From: Clostridium sp.
GTDB taxonomy: Bacteria; Bacillota; Clostridia; Clostridiales; Clostridiaceae
Assembly: GCA_003539755.1 (NCBI GenBank)
Contig: DPOH01000162.1
Coordinates: 1 to 20,384, forward strand
Reading direction: 5' to 3'
Length of the DNA: 20,384 bases
Shown here: in pieces, positions 1 to 7,606 of the stretch
How positions within the stretch are numbered: the first letter of the stretch is position 1
Layout of the letters: every line of letters begins with the position of its first letter
Made by a program: the position numbers and the translations under genes
Notes under the pieces: generated by a model
The model's input: only the letters and a program-made list of their open reading frames with translations
What the model was told of the DNA's origin: nothing
The model's database searches: none

Positions 1-340
1 TAATAGATGCTACAAGCTCATCCATAATTAATAAATCAAAATTTTCATCTGATGCTTTCTTAGTTACAGCTCTAAATCTTGCTATATGTTCATTTCTTGT
101 TACCATCTGCTCTTCAGGACTCATAAACTTAAAGAACTTTTTAACTGGGTCTCCTTTAAATACTACGAAATTATCTCCAAGTTTTTCTATAGAATTTAAT
201 TCTCCGCTATCATTATCTTTTAAAAACTGTGTTAATAACACTTTTTTATCTCTTCCTGCAGCTCTCATTCCAAGTCCCATAGCAGCAGTTGTTTTTCCTT
301 TTCCATCTCCACAGTAAATATGAATTAATCCAAGTTCCAT
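1..340 (-). CDS. cobO: Cob(I)yrinic acid a,c-diamide adenosyltransferase, 5' part (truncated by window edge)
   Basis: Transfers the 5'-deoxyadenosyl group of ATP to the reduced cobalt of the corrinoid, giving the adenosyl form. About 113 codons from the start are visible; the rest lies beyond base 1. The protein begins MELGLIHIYCGDGKGKTTAA, with the P-loop GDGKGKTT at about residues 11-18, which is typical of the CobA/CobO/BtuR family (the other adenosyltransferase families, PduO and EutT, lack it). A hydrophobic strand ending in LLIMDEL near residue 107 looks like the family's Walker B segment. The ATG is preceded by AAAGGA about 11 nt upstream. It is the last cobalamin gene seen in the operon, separated from the acetyltransferase gene by about 200 bp of AT-rich sequence in which I see no convincing terminator. 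Confidence 0.93.
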   Translation of the reverse strand, partial: MELGLIHIYCGDGKGKTTAAMGLGMRAAGRDKKVLLTQFLKDNDSGELNSIEKLGDNFVVFKGDPVKKFFKFMSPEEQMVTRNEHIARFRAVTKKASDENFDLLIMDELVASI

Positions 341-538
341 TACTTAGTCAGTCCTTTCATATAAAGTATCAATTTATGCTTTATGCAGATATTATTACAT
401 CAGCTTAAAATAGAAATCATTCTTTTCATCTTTTTGTTTTTTATAACAAAAATAATCTATTATGTCATATATCTTATGATAAATTTTTTAATAATTATAT
501 TATAAACTATTTAGGTAATTTAATTCCTATATTAAAGA

Positions 539-1036
539 TTAAATTATTTTCCCCATATAATATTCATCAACATAATTTCCATCTACTATCATTGAATTTT
601 CTTTGATTCCTTCTATTTTAAAGCCCATCTTTTTATATAAAGCTACAGCAGATTTATTTGTACATACAACTGTTAATTCCAGTCTTGCAATATTATTTGA
701 TATTGCCCATTCTTCAAGTTGTTCAAACATCTTTGTTCCTAAATGTCTTCCTCTATATTCTTTAAGCATACCAATAACTATATAAGCACTGTGACGTATT
801 CTTTTATAACATCCTCTTTCTGCACTTAAAAATCCACCTATCTTTTTATCATCATCAATAAGCAATGTTAGTCCATCTTCACCACTTATATTTTGAATTC
901 TAGATTTAAACTGCTCTAATGTAGAATTTCTTTCTCCAGGCTCTAACATCATATCTTTAGTTTCAGTATCAAGCTTCTTGAGCATATTTAAAAAATTCTC
1001 AGCATCACTTAGTTCTGCTTTTCTTATCTTTATCAT
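539..1036 (-). CDS. GNAT-family N-acetyltransferase
   Basis: A 165-residue single-domain acetyl-CoA-dependent N-acetyltransferase. The acetyl-CoA pyrophosphate loop (motif A) is visible as RGRHLGT at residues 95-101 after the beta strand SAYIVIGML, and the C-terminal motif B region NKSAVALYKKMGFK at 127-140 is typical. The ATG has a good SD (GGGGTGA). The substrate cannot be told from sequence; relatives acetylate protein N-termini, amino acids, polyamines or antibiotics. It sits between cobT and the adenosyltransferase gene, which suggests co-transcription with the cobalamin genes, but no corrinoid step needs an acetyltransferase, so it may simply be a passenger. A 12-bp inverted repeat overlaps its 5' leader. 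Confidence 0.85.
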   Translation of the reverse strand: MIKIRKAELSDAENFLNMLKKLDTETKDMMLEPGERNSTLEQFKSRIQNISGEDGLTLLIDDDKKIGGFLSAERGCYKRIRHSAYIVIGMLKEYRGRHLGTKMFEQLEEWAISNNIARLELTVVCTNKSAVALYKKMGFKIEGIKENSMIVDGNYVDEYYMGKII

Positions 1037-1049
1037 TGCTTCACCCCAT

Positions 1050-1100
1050 AATTCAATATTGCTTATCTTCTTAGATTATATTCTTCAACAATATTGAATT
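1050..1100 (-). repeat. 12-bp perfect inverted repeat upstream of the GNAT gene
   Basis: AATTCAATATTG at 1050-1061 is exactly complementary to CAATATTGAATT at 1089-1100, with 27 bases between. It lies in the cobT to GNAT gap, about 14 bp ahead of the GNAT start codon. There is no U-tract on the minus strand, so it does not look like an intrinsic terminator. It could be an operator or an mRNA stem affecting initiation of the acetyltransferase; nothing else supports either. Confidence 0.45.
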
Positions 1101-1174
1101 CAACCGCTGGAATTTACAATATGAGTATAAAACATCTTAATAAACTACTACATTATCAAAAATCCACTATGATA

Positions 1175-2272
1175 TTAAACACCTTTATTATCCAAGCGTT
1201 TAAGTTCATCTAAATACTTATCATTTATTTCAGCCTCTTCAAAAGTAGCCATATTATTCATAACTGCACATGCACTGTCCATAATAGAAAATGCTAATGG
1301 ACATCCACTACCTTCTCCAAGTCCCATATTTAAATCAAGTATAGAGCTTAGTCCAAGCTCACTCATAGCAGTTTTAAAACCTATTTCTTTTGATATATGA
1401 GATGTAAACATATAGTCCCTACATTTATTATTTAGTCTATATGCACTTAATGCTGCAACCACAGATATTAATCCATCTATAACAACAGGTATTTTATAAT
1501 ATGCTGCTCCTATAAACACACCTGTCATAGCTGCAATATCAAATCCTCCAACTTTAGAAATAACATCTAATGGATTATTTTTATCTGGATTATTTATTTC
1601 CAATGCTTTTTTAACTACAGATATTTTTTTAGCATAAGCAGCATCAGTTATTCCTGCACCTCTTCCAACAATATCCTCTACTTTACAGCCTGTAAGCGCA
1701 CATAATACTGAACTACTTGTTGATGTGTTTCCAATGCCCATTTCACCTACTCCTACAATATTATAACCCTTATCCTTAGCATCTTTTACACAGTCTATCC
1801 CTACAAGAACTGCTTTTATACATTCTTCATAAGTCATAGCAGGTCCTTTAGCTATATTGCTTGTAGATTTTCTTATTTTCCTATTGATTACTCCTGGACA
1901 TTCAAAATCACAATTTACTCCAACATCAACTACCATAAGGTCTGTATTATTGGCTTTCGCTAATACTGCAACACCTGTTAATCCCTTTGTAAAATTAATT
2001 GTCTGAGATAATGTTACACTTTGAGGTGCTGAAGCAACACCCTCTTCTACTACACCATTATCAGAACTCATTATTATAACTACTCTTTTATCAATATTAT
2101 TCTTAACCTTTCCAGTAATTCCAGAAAGCTTTATTGCCATATCTTCTAACTTTCCAAGACTCTTTAAAGGCTTTACAAGAGAAGTCATTCTTTCATCAGC
2201 TTTTTTTAATGCATCTTTGTCTATATCTTTAATATTGCTTATTATGCTATTTAAAAGTTCTATATTATTCAT
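1175..2272 (-). CDS. cobT: Nicotinate-nucleotide--dimethylbenzimidazole phosphoribosyltransferase
   Basis: Moves phosphoribose from nicotinate mononucleotide to the lower-ligand base (5,6-dimethylbenzimidazole or another benzimidazole/purine), giving the alpha-ribotide used in nucleotide-loop assembly. At 365 residues it is near the usual family length. Family landmarks: an N-terminal PLKSLGKLE segment (about 35-43), the glycine-rich GVGEMGIGNTSTSS (about 174-187), and NMGLGEGSGCPLAF near the C-terminus, whose Glu320 corresponds to the catalytic glutamate (Glu317 in the Salmonella enzyme). The start ATG has a strong SD, AGGTGGGGTG, at a good distance. A palindromic repeat fills the gap between the upstream cbiJ stop and this SD. 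The presence of cobT implies that the organism attaches a nucleotide loop rather than stopping at cobyrinate. Confidence 0.96.
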   Translation of the reverse strand: MNNIELLNSIISNIKDIDKDALKKADERMTSLVKPLKSLGKLEDMAIKLSGITGKVKNNIDKRVVIIMSSDNGVVEEGVASAPQSVTLSQTINFTKGLTGVAVLAKANNTDLMVVDVGVNCDFECPGVINRKIRKSTSNIAKGPAMTYEECIKAVLVGIDCVKDAKDKGYNIVGVGEMGIGNTSTSSSVLCALTGCKVEDIVGRGAGITDAAYAKKISVVKKALEINNPDKNNPLDVISKVGGFDIAAMTGVFIGAAYYKIPVVIDGLISVVAALSAYRLNNKCRDYMFTSHISKEIGFKTAMSELGLSSILDLNMGLGEGSGCPLAFSIMDSACAVMNNMATFEEAEINDKYLDELKRLDNKGV

Positions 2273-2292
2273 TTTAACACCCCACCTTTTTT

Positions 2293-2391
2293 CAGTTAAC
2301 AGTTGTCAGTTAATGCCCTTTACGGGTAATCTGTGATCAGGGAACAGTTTTAGGAAACTGCTCCGCAGTTTTATCCTTCAACTGTTAACTG
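2293..2391. repeat. Family A palindromic element, copy A1 (99 bp, 13-bp perfect terminal inverted repeats)
   Basis: The ends are CAGTTAACAGTTG (2293-2305) and CAACTGTTAACTG (2379-2391), exact inverted repeats. Next to the right arm is a perfect hairpin, AAACTGC-TCC-GCAGTTT (2355-2371), followed by the TATCCTTCAACT junction shared in form with the other copies. The element runs from within the 3' end of cbiJ to about 6 bp short of the cobT SD. It codes the last six residues of CbiJ plus its stop. No ORF of its own. Confidence 0.8.
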
Positions 2392-3144
2392 CTTTAATTC
2401 TTCTACCAGGCTTTCTGGATCATTAAACTCTATATCATATTCAAATTTAGTTTTTTCTATTAGTATTATTTTAACATTACATTCTCTAGCAGCATTTAAT
2501 TTTTCTAATACTCCGCCTTCTATTCCGCTATCTTTTGTAATTATAGCCTTAACATCAAACTGATGGATAAATGCCTTTTCAACCTCATATGATATTGGTC
2601 CCTGCATAGCAATTATATCTTTAATCTTCACACCTGCATCTACAATCTTTGTAAGAACTGCTGGTGATGGAAGTATTCTGTGTATTACTCTATAGTCAAA
2701 ATCCATATCTACAAATTTAGTTACATTATTACCACCTGTAGTATTTAATACATTTCCTTCAATATATGATTTTGTATATTCTATTGCTTCATCATAATTT
2801 TTAACTCTTATGATATCTTCGCCATTATCATTTTCAAGAACACCTTTTCTTTCATATCTTATGTATTTTATATTAAGCTCCTTACAACATTCCATGGCAT
2901 TCTTTGTTACTACAGTTGCATATGGATGTGACCCATCAACTAAAATCTTAACATTATTTCTCTTAAGCCACTCTATCATTTCTTCCTTGTCAAGTGGTTT
3001 TGTATTTAATTCTTTAATCTTGTAACTTTCAAGAAGCTGTCCACCATATGATGTAGCTGTACTTACTGCTATCTCATCAGTAAATTCATTCATTAAAGAT
3101 ACTATCTTTCTTCCTTCTGATGTTCCAAGTATCAAACCTATCAT
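2371..3144 (-). CDS. cbiJ: Cobalt-precorrin-6A reductase
   Basis: NAD(P)H-dependent reduction of the macrocycle of cobalt-precorrin-6A to 6B (CbiJ/CobK family). 257 residues, normal for the family. Visible landmarks: GLILGTSEGRKI at residues 3-14 (N-terminal nucleotide-binding fold), VDGSHPYA about 69-76, TTGGNN about 135-140, RILPSPAVL about 156-164, IAMQGPIS about 178-185, and TKDSGIEGGVLEKL about 203-216. The start ATG overlaps the cbiH stop by one base (TAATG), so the two are translationally coupled. The last codons, giving QLTVEG and the stop, are not native-looking: they are the terminal arm of a family A palindromic repeat, so the C-terminus has been set by the repeat. Confidence 0.95.
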   Translation of the reverse strand: MIGLILGTSEGRKIVSLMNEFTDEIAVSTATSYGGQLLESYKIKELNTKPLDKEEMIEWLKRNNVKILVDGSHPYATVVTKNAMECCKELNIKYIRYERKGVLENDNGEDIIRVKNYDEAIEYTKSYIEGNVLNTTGGNNVTKFVDMDFDYRVIHRILPSPAVLTKIVDAGVKIKDIIAMQGPISYEVEKAFIHQFDVKAIITKDSGIEGGVLEKLNAARECNVKIILIEKTKFEYDIEFNDPESLVEELKQLTVEG

Positions 3145-3878
3145 TATTTCATATCTCTTTTCTTATTGTTATATCCTCTAGGAGTTATAAAGCTTCCATT
3201 CTTATAATAACTTTTAGTATTTCCTACAATTACTATAGACATCATATCTACAATACTGTCATCAAATTCACCTATAGTTGTAAGTGTCACTTCTTGACCA
3301 TCTCTTAATGCATGCTTAACTACAGCAATTGGAGTATCATCTTTTCTAAATTCTTTTATTATATCAATACATTCTCTTAAGTAATGTGGTCTTCCCTTAC
3401 TCTTTGGATTATATAAAGAAATTATAAAATCACTTTCAGCTGCACATTTAACTCTATTTTTAATTTCATCATATGGAGTCATTAGATCACTTAAGCTTAT
3501 ATTACAGTTATCATGCATAAGTGGAGCCCCTACTACAGAACCAGCTGCACTTGAAGCTGTAAGTCCTGGAATTATTTCAACATCTTCATCTTCCTTCATT
3601 TCAAGAATAAGTCCAGCCATTCCATATATTCCAGCATCACCTGTACTGATTAAAGCAACATCTTTATCTTTAGATAATTCTAAAGCCTGTTTGCATCTTG
3701 CTTCTTCTCCCATCATACCTGTAGAATAAAGTTCTTTACCTTCGACTAATTCCTTTATCATATCTATGTATTTATTGTATCCAACTATAACATCACTGTT
3801 TTCAATTGCCTTATAAGCTCTTAAAGTCATATTTTCAATACTTCCAGGTCCAATTCCTATAACTCTTAATTTTCCCAT
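3144..3878 (-). CDS. cbiH: Cobalt-precorrin-3 (C17)-methyltransferase, ring contraction enzyme
   Basis: S-adenosylmethionine-dependent C17 methylation with contraction of the porphyrinoid ring (CbiH/CobJ family). I set the start at the ATG at 3876-3878, giving 244 residues beginning MGKLRVIGIGPGSIENMT; this places the GIGPG SAM loop at residues 8-12 as in relatives and has AGGAAGTG upstream. An in-frame GTG at 3917 would add 13 unlike residues and lacks a good SD. Other family motifs: STGDAGIYGMAG (about 91-102), EIIPGLTASSAAGSVVGAPL (about 114-133). It follows cbiG after about 200 bp holding a partial family A repeat, and overlaps cbiJ by one base. Confidence 0.96.
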   Translation of the reverse strand: MGKLRVIGIGPGSIENMTLRAYKAIENSDVIVGYNKYIDMIKELVEGKELYSTGMMGEEARCKQALELSKDKDVALISTGDAGIYGMAGLILEMKEDEDVEIIPGLTASSAAGSVVGAPLMHDNCNISLSDLMTPYDEIKNRVKCAAESDFIISLYNPKSKGRPHYLRECIDIIKEFRKDDTPIAVVKHALRDGQEVTLTTIGEFDDSIVDMMSIVIVGNTKSYYKNGSFITPRGYNNKKRDMK

Positions 3879-4022
3879 AACAAAATCACTTCCTAACTTA
3901 TTTCTCTTAAGTATCACATTTTTAAATTTATAAAGATACTGCCTGCTCTATGCTCTTTCGCAACATCCTGCAAAAAACAAAATCTATTTAAACTAACTAT
4001 TATTTTTAAAATACATTTCTCT

Positions 4023-4074
4023 AAACTTCCCAAGAAGTTTCTTCCTTAAACTGTCAACTATCAACTGTTAACTG
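4023..4074. repeat. Family A element, partial copy A2
   Basis: Only one end is present: a hairpin AAACTTC-CCAA-GAAGTTT (4023-4040), the junction CTTCCTTAAACT, and an arm of heptads of the type CAACTGT/CAACTAT ending CAACTGTTAACTG (4062-4074). The arm stops 2 bp from the cbiG stop codon (TAA at 4077-4079). I find no matching opposite arm before cbiH, so this copy is truncated or has lost it. The rest of the gap (3879-4022) is AT-rich with a weak hairpin TTTCGCA...TGCAAAA at 3956-3975. Confidence 0.65.
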
Positions 4075-4076
4075 AA

Positions 4077-5066
4077 TTAAAGCTGCCCAATTGCTAAAGT
4101 CATTCCATCATGTTTAATCTTGCCTTCAAGAATTTCCGCCCCAGCAAGATCTACTGAAGGTTCACACACTCCTGTTATTCCAAGAGTTTTAAATACAAAT
4201 GGGCTTCCCTCAAACTTATCTTGAACTGTTCTTATTTCATCTCTTGTAAATGTAATAAATGGACACCCTAAATATTCTGCAAGGTGTATTATTCCTTGCT
4301 CATCCTTCTTTACATCTACTGAAACAATCTTGTTCACAGCCTTTATATCTATATTGTATTTAATAAGAGATTCTTCAATAAACTTTTTAAGCTTTTCAAA
4401 AGGTGTATTTCGTCTTGCACCAATTCCAAGAACTATATCTTGTTTTATAAGCTTAAGAACTTTTGAATAATCGATATTCTTATCTTCACTAATTTCAGCT
4501 TTAATCTTATTAGTAATCCATATAGAATCTTCTTTAAGTTCATCTATTTTTTCATAACCCTTAGTTATTTCAACTACATTGTAATCATCTTTAATGCCTA
4601 CTACTTTATTATCAACAAGAAGTGCTGCAATATCTTTAGCAGTTTTCAAGTCATCAATAATAAGATTGTACTTTTTAGCTATCATATCAGGTCCTATAAT
4701 GTTCATATTATCTGTTGCAGTAGTTATAACTGACTGAGCACCTAATATTTCTGCAACCTTTAATGTAAGCTCATTACCTCCACCTAAATGACCACTTAAA
4801 ATATTTATGGCATATTTTTCTGATAAATCAACAACTACAACTCCTGGATCCTTATCCTTCTTTTGTATGTATGGTGCTATTGCCCTTACAGCTATTCCTG
4901 TAGATGAAATAAATATTATTCCATCACATTCTTTCATAGCTTTTCTAGTTACATAATCTAACTTAAAATCATTATTTTCCTTTAAATAAAGAGTTGCATT
5001 TAAACTCTTTTGAAGCTTAAATGCAATCTCATGCCCCTTTGGTGAAGGACATACTATACCTATCAT
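4077..5066 (-). CDS. cbiG: Cobalt-precorrin-5A hydrolase
   Basis: Opens the delta-lactone of cobalt-precorrin-5A, releasing the C20-C2 fragment as acetaldehyde to give 5B. 329 residues, consistent with a stand-alone CbiG having N-terminal, middle and C-terminal domains. Motifs: GIVCPSPKGHEIA at 3-15, SSTGIAVRAIAPYI (about 54-67), INILSGHLGGGNELT (about 87-101) and ITTATDNM (about 114-121) in the N-terminal domain; LGIGARRNTPFE at about 213-224 opening the C-terminal domain. The start ATG overlaps the cbiF stop by one base (TAATG), with GAGG about 10 nt upstream inside cbiF. The stop is followed almost at once by a family A repeat arm. Confidence 0.95.
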   Translation of the reverse strand: MIGIVCPSPKGHEIAFKLQKSLNATLYLKENNDFKLDYVTRKAMKECDGIIFISSTGIAVRAIAPYIQKKDKDPGVVVVDLSEKYAINILSGHLGGGNELTLKVAEILGAQSVITTATDNMNIIGPDMIAKKYNLIIDDLKTAKDIAALLVDNKVVGIKDDYNVVEITKGYEKIDELKEDSIWITNKIKAEISEDKNIDYSKVLKLIKQDIVLGIGARRNTPFEKLKKFIEESLIKYNIDIKAVNKIVSVDVKKDEQGIIHLAEYLGCPFITFTRDEIRTVQDKFEGSPFVFKTLGITGVCEPSVDLAGAEILEGKIKHDGMTLAIGQL

Positions 5067-5830
5067 TATTCTGCATCCTCTACTTGTGCATCTCTAAACA
5101 TGTGAGAAAAGCTCTTATCATATAAAAGACTCTTTTCAAAATCGCTATCTAAGAAATCTCCTACAAGGATTTGAGCGCATTTAGTAATATTATTTTCCTT
5201 AACCTTTTCAGCTATATCATCTAAATGACCCATTATTACTCTTTGATCAGGCCATGTTGCTCTTTCAACTACTGCTATAGCAACATTTTTCTTGTATCCC
5301 TTCTTTAATTTTTCTACAACCTTGTCAATCATAGATATTGAAAGGAATATAGCCATAGAAGCTCCTATAGAAGCTAATTTTTCTAAATCTTCAGTTTCTG
5401 GTACTGGAGTTCTTCCTTCAACTCTTGTAAGTATTACAGTTTGAGTTACACCTGGAAGTGTAAATTCTCTGTTTATTGCAGCCGCTGCCCCTGTAAAAGA
5501 ACTTACTCCTGGAACTACTTCATATTCTATTCCTACTCTATCAAGCTCTACCATCTGCTCTCTTATAGCTCCATAAATACTTGGATCACCTGTATGTAAT
5601 CTTACTACTAATTTACCCATTTGCTCTTCCATAGTCATTATTTCCATAACATCTTCAAGAGTCATTCCAGCTGAATTATATATTTTAGCATCTGGTCTGC
5701 AATATTCTAAATGTTCCTTAGATACTAATGAACCTGCATATATAACAACTTCAGCTCTTTCTAATAAATCTCTACCTCTTACAGTAATTAAATCTGCGGC
5801 ACCTGGGCCTGCTCCTATAAAATAAATCAT
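5066..5830 (-). CDS. cbiF: Cobalt-precorrin-4 (C11)-methyltransferase
   Basis: SAM-dependent methylation of C11 of cobalt-precorrin-4, giving cobalt-precorrin-5A. I start it at the ATG at 5828-5830 (254 residues, beginning MIYFIGAGPGAADLITVRG) because an AAAGGA SD lies 9 nt upstream; an in-frame TTG at 5837-5839 directly abuts the SD and is not usable. SAM-site motifs typical of the uroporphyrin-III C-methyltransferase superfamily: GAGPGA (6-11), RLHTGDPSIYGAI (about 77-89), EVVPGVSSFTGAAAAI (about 101-116). The CbiF/CobM-type segment LTRVEGRTPVP follows. It overlaps cbiG by one base and is preceded by a family A repeat beginning a few bases beyond its SD. Confidence 0.96.
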   Translation of the reverse strand: MIYFIGAGPGAADLITVRGRDLLERAEVVIYAGSLVSKEHLEYCRPDAKIYNSAGMTLEDVMEIMTMEEQMGKLVVRLHTGDPSIYGAIREQMVELDRVGIEYEVVPGVSSFTGAAAAINREFTLPGVTQTVILTRVEGRTPVPETEDLEKLASIGASMAIFLSISMIDKVVEKLKKGYKKNVAIAVVERATWPDQRVIMGHLDDIAEKVKENNITKCAQILVGDFLDSDFEKSLLYDKSFSHMFRDAQVEDAE

Positions 5831-5849
5831 TACACTCAATCCTTTCGTT

Positions 5850-5989
5850 CAGTTGAGAGTTGAGAGTGGAAAGTTGAGAGTTTGTGGTTGAAATTCTCTG
5901 AAGAGAATTTCTTTAAATACATATCTTTTAGAAACAGCCTTGCTGTTTCATCCTTAAACTTTCAACTATCAATGTTCAACTGTCAACTG
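5850..5989. repeat. Family A palindromic element, copy A3
   Basis: A 140-bp element filling the cbiL-cbiF junction from 2 bp past the cbiL stop to 3 bp before the cbiF SD. Left end CAGTTGAGAGTTG (5850-5862) and right end CAACTGTCAACTG (5977-5989) are inverted repeats with one mismatch, and both arms are built of roughly 7-bp units (GTTGAGA / CAACTGT). Inside are two perfect hairpins: GAAATTCTC-TGAA-GAGAATTTC (5890-5911) and GAAACAGC-CTT-GCTGTTTC (5931-5949). The second is followed by ATCCTTAAACT, the junction seen in the other copies. Confidence 0.8.
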
Positions 5990-5991
5990 TC

Positions 5992-6657
5992 TTATTCTCT
6001 GCTTGCTATTATTAAAGACATATAATCTCTTACTTTAAGAATTTCTTCTCTATCTGTAAGAACTAATTGTCCTTCTCTTCCTACTCTGCTTGCATATACA
6101 TAATCAAAGCCTTTTTCTTCTAGTACATCTAGTACTTCTTCTTCATGTTTATATACTTTCATAATTACTATGAATTTTTCATCTGTAATTTCTTTAACTT
6201 TTGTCGCTGGCATTATTACAAGTTTTTCGTTTCCTATTACTAAAGTTCTGTCAACTAAGCTTGCTGCTGCACAGAATGAAGTTATTCCTGGAACTGTAAC
6301 AACTTCAAATCCATCTTCTCTCATATGAGTAAGCATGTGAATATATGTACTGTACACATATGGGTCTCCTATAGTTAAAAATGCAACATTTTTTCCTTCT
6401 CTAAGTTTTGATTCAATAAACTCATATGCTTCTAAAGCCTTTAAAATTCTATCCTTTTTACCCATTGGAAAGTGTTTTACAACAACTTCTGTTCCTTCTT
6501 TTATGTAATCCCTAGCAGTTTCAAGTGCTATACTTTCTCCACCTTCTGTAGCACTTGGCGCTACTATTACGTCACAACTTTCAATTATTCTAACCGCTTT
6601 TACTGTTAATAATTCTTTATCACCAGGGCCAACGCCTATTCCGTATAATGTTGCCAT
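5992..6657 (-). CDS. cbiL: Cobalt-precorrin-2 (C20)-methyltransferase
   Basis: Methylates C20 of cobalt-sirohydrochlorin (cobalt-precorrin-2) using SAM, the first methylation after cobalt insertion. 221 residues. Motifs in order: GIGVGPGDKELLTVKA (6-21), IIESCDVIVAPSA (about 25-37), FLTIGDPYVYSTYIHM (about 94-109), VVTVPGITSFCAAASLV (about 119-135). The CDVIVAP and YSTY features separate CbiL/CobI from CbiF, CbiH and CbiE. SD GGAGA lies a little far (about 12 nt) from the ATG. Flanked by repeats on both sides: family B copy B1 between it and cbiT, family A copy A3 after its stop. Confidence 0.95.
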   Translation of the reverse strand: MATLYGIGVGPGDKELLTVKAVRIIESCDVIVAPSATEGGESIALETARDYIKEGTEVVVKHFPMGKKDRILKALEAYEFIESKLREGKNVAFLTIGDPYVYSTYIHMLTHMREDGFEVVTVPGITSFCAAASLVDRTLVIGNEKLVIMPATKVKEITDEKFIVIMKVYKHEEEVLDVLEEKGFDYVYASRVGREGQLVLTDREEILKVRDYMSLIIASRE

Positions 6658-6714
6658 ACTTTAATTTTCTCTCCTTTTTAATTAATATACATTAAATTAT
6701 TTATATACAAATCA

Positions 6715-6853
6715 TAAGTGACACCCCAAAACTTGCTTTTGGTTTGGTGGAACTTATACATCCGAATGAATATGAGGAGGTATTTCCTTAAGTAATGTTC
6801 AAAATTTCACATTTTGTTCCTCGAACTTACTCTGTGAGTACACCTCTGATTTA
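6715..6853. repeat. Family B mosaic palindromic element, copy B1 (inverted module order)
   Basis: Fills the cbiT-cbiL junction from the cbiT stop codon onward. Read on the minus strand it holds the invariant 20-mer that starts TGTACTCACAG (6823-6842), a hairpin CAAAAT...ATTTTG, then AAGGAA plus stem ATACCTCC, loop TCATATTCATTC, stem GGATGTAT (6756-6783, 7 of 8 pairs), then the CACCAAACCAAAA...TTTTGGGGTG hairpin (about 6720-6751). The last block matches copy B3 over 38 bp with one difference. The module order differs from B3. No coding content. Confidence 0.75.
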
Positions 6854-7432
6854 CTCCTCTTCACTACATTTTATACATTGAACTATATATATTGGATTTA
6901 ATGCCATCATCATAAGACTCTTTCCTCTATTTTTACTTACATTTATAAGAGCAATATCCATTTTGTAATTCATTGTTCTCATAATTTCTATAGCCTTATA
7001 AGCATTATCTAAAGTGATAAAGTTCATGACCATAGTTCCATTTTCATTAAGAAGCTTATCAGTCTTTTTAATTATATCTTCAAGCTGACCTCCATTACCT
7101 CCAACAAATGCTGAATCAGCCTTAATTCCATCTTCTATAAGTTTGGCTAACGCTGTACTTCCATCACCTTTAATAAGCTCAACATTTTCACATTTAAACT
7201 TATCAATATTTTGTGAAGTTACATCATATGCTTCATCATCCATTTCTATAGAGTATACTTTTCCCTTTGGACACTCCTTGGAAGATTGAATTGTAATACT
7301 TCCCGTTCCACTTCCTATATCAATAACATTTGAATCTTCATTTATATTCATTTTTCCAATAGAAAGAATTCTTATTTCTTCCTTTGTCATAGGACAATTT
7401 CCTCTTATAAATTCTTCATCTTTAATAAACAT
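6851..7432 (-). CDS. cbiT: Cobalt-precorrin-6B (C15)-methyltransferase (decarboxylating)
   Basis: SAM-dependent enzyme that methylates C15 and decarboxylates the C12 acetate side chain of cobalt-precorrin-6B; here separate from CbiE, whereas the aerobic CobL fuses the two. 193 residues, normal for CbiT. A class I methyltransferase fold: MTKEEIRILSIGKMNI near the N-terminus, motif I VIDIGSGTGSITIQ at 36-49, the acidic ribose-binding strand YSIEMDDEA about 60-68, and AFVGGNGGQLEDI about 108-120. A strong SD, AAAGGAGATGAG, precedes the ATG. Its TAA stop is the first triplet of family B copy B1. Confidence 0.95.
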   Translation of the reverse strand: MFIKDEEFIRGNCPMTKEEIRILSIGKMNINEDSNVIDIGSGTGSITIQSSKECPKGKVYSIEMDDEAYDVTSQNIDKFKCENVELIKGDGSTALAKLIEDGIKADSAFVGGNGGQLEDIIKKTDKLLNENGTMVMNFITLDNAYKAIEIMRTMNYKMDIALINVSKNRGKSLMMMALNPIYIVQCIKCSEEE

Positions 7433-7606
7433 TTTCTCATCTCCTTTACCCTAATTTTTTAATCGCTCTAGGGTCGTAGTTTATTAGTTATATAAATATT
7501 ATTTATAATTAAAGATACATATCCATTTCGCACAAGGCCTCATTCTATAAGCAAATATATATATTCTTTTATATAAATGTACTTATATTGATATATACTT
7601 TTATTC

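Noticed and set aside
1037..1174. Terminator between cobT and the acetyltransferase gene
   Set aside because: The 12-bp inverted repeat has a 27-base loop, almost no GC and no T-run after it on the minus strand.
3879..3917. GTG start for cbiH adding 13 residues
   Set aside because: The extra residues do not resemble the family's N-terminus and the SD fits the ATG at 3876-3878.
5831..5839. TTG start for cbiF adding three residues
   Set aside because: The AAAGGA SD ends right against the TTG, leaving no spacer, whereas the ATG at 5828-5830 is 9 nt away and gives the usual N-terminus.
5850..5989. Heptad repeats of family A as a CRISPR array
   Set aside because: Units are about 7 bp, contiguous and arranged as inverted arms; there are no spacers of constant length and no cas genes.
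7433..7606. A promoter or regulatory RNA in the cbiT-cbiE gap
   Set aside because: The stretch is AT-rich with many chance TATA-like hexamers but no paired -35 at good spacing and no strong hairpin.
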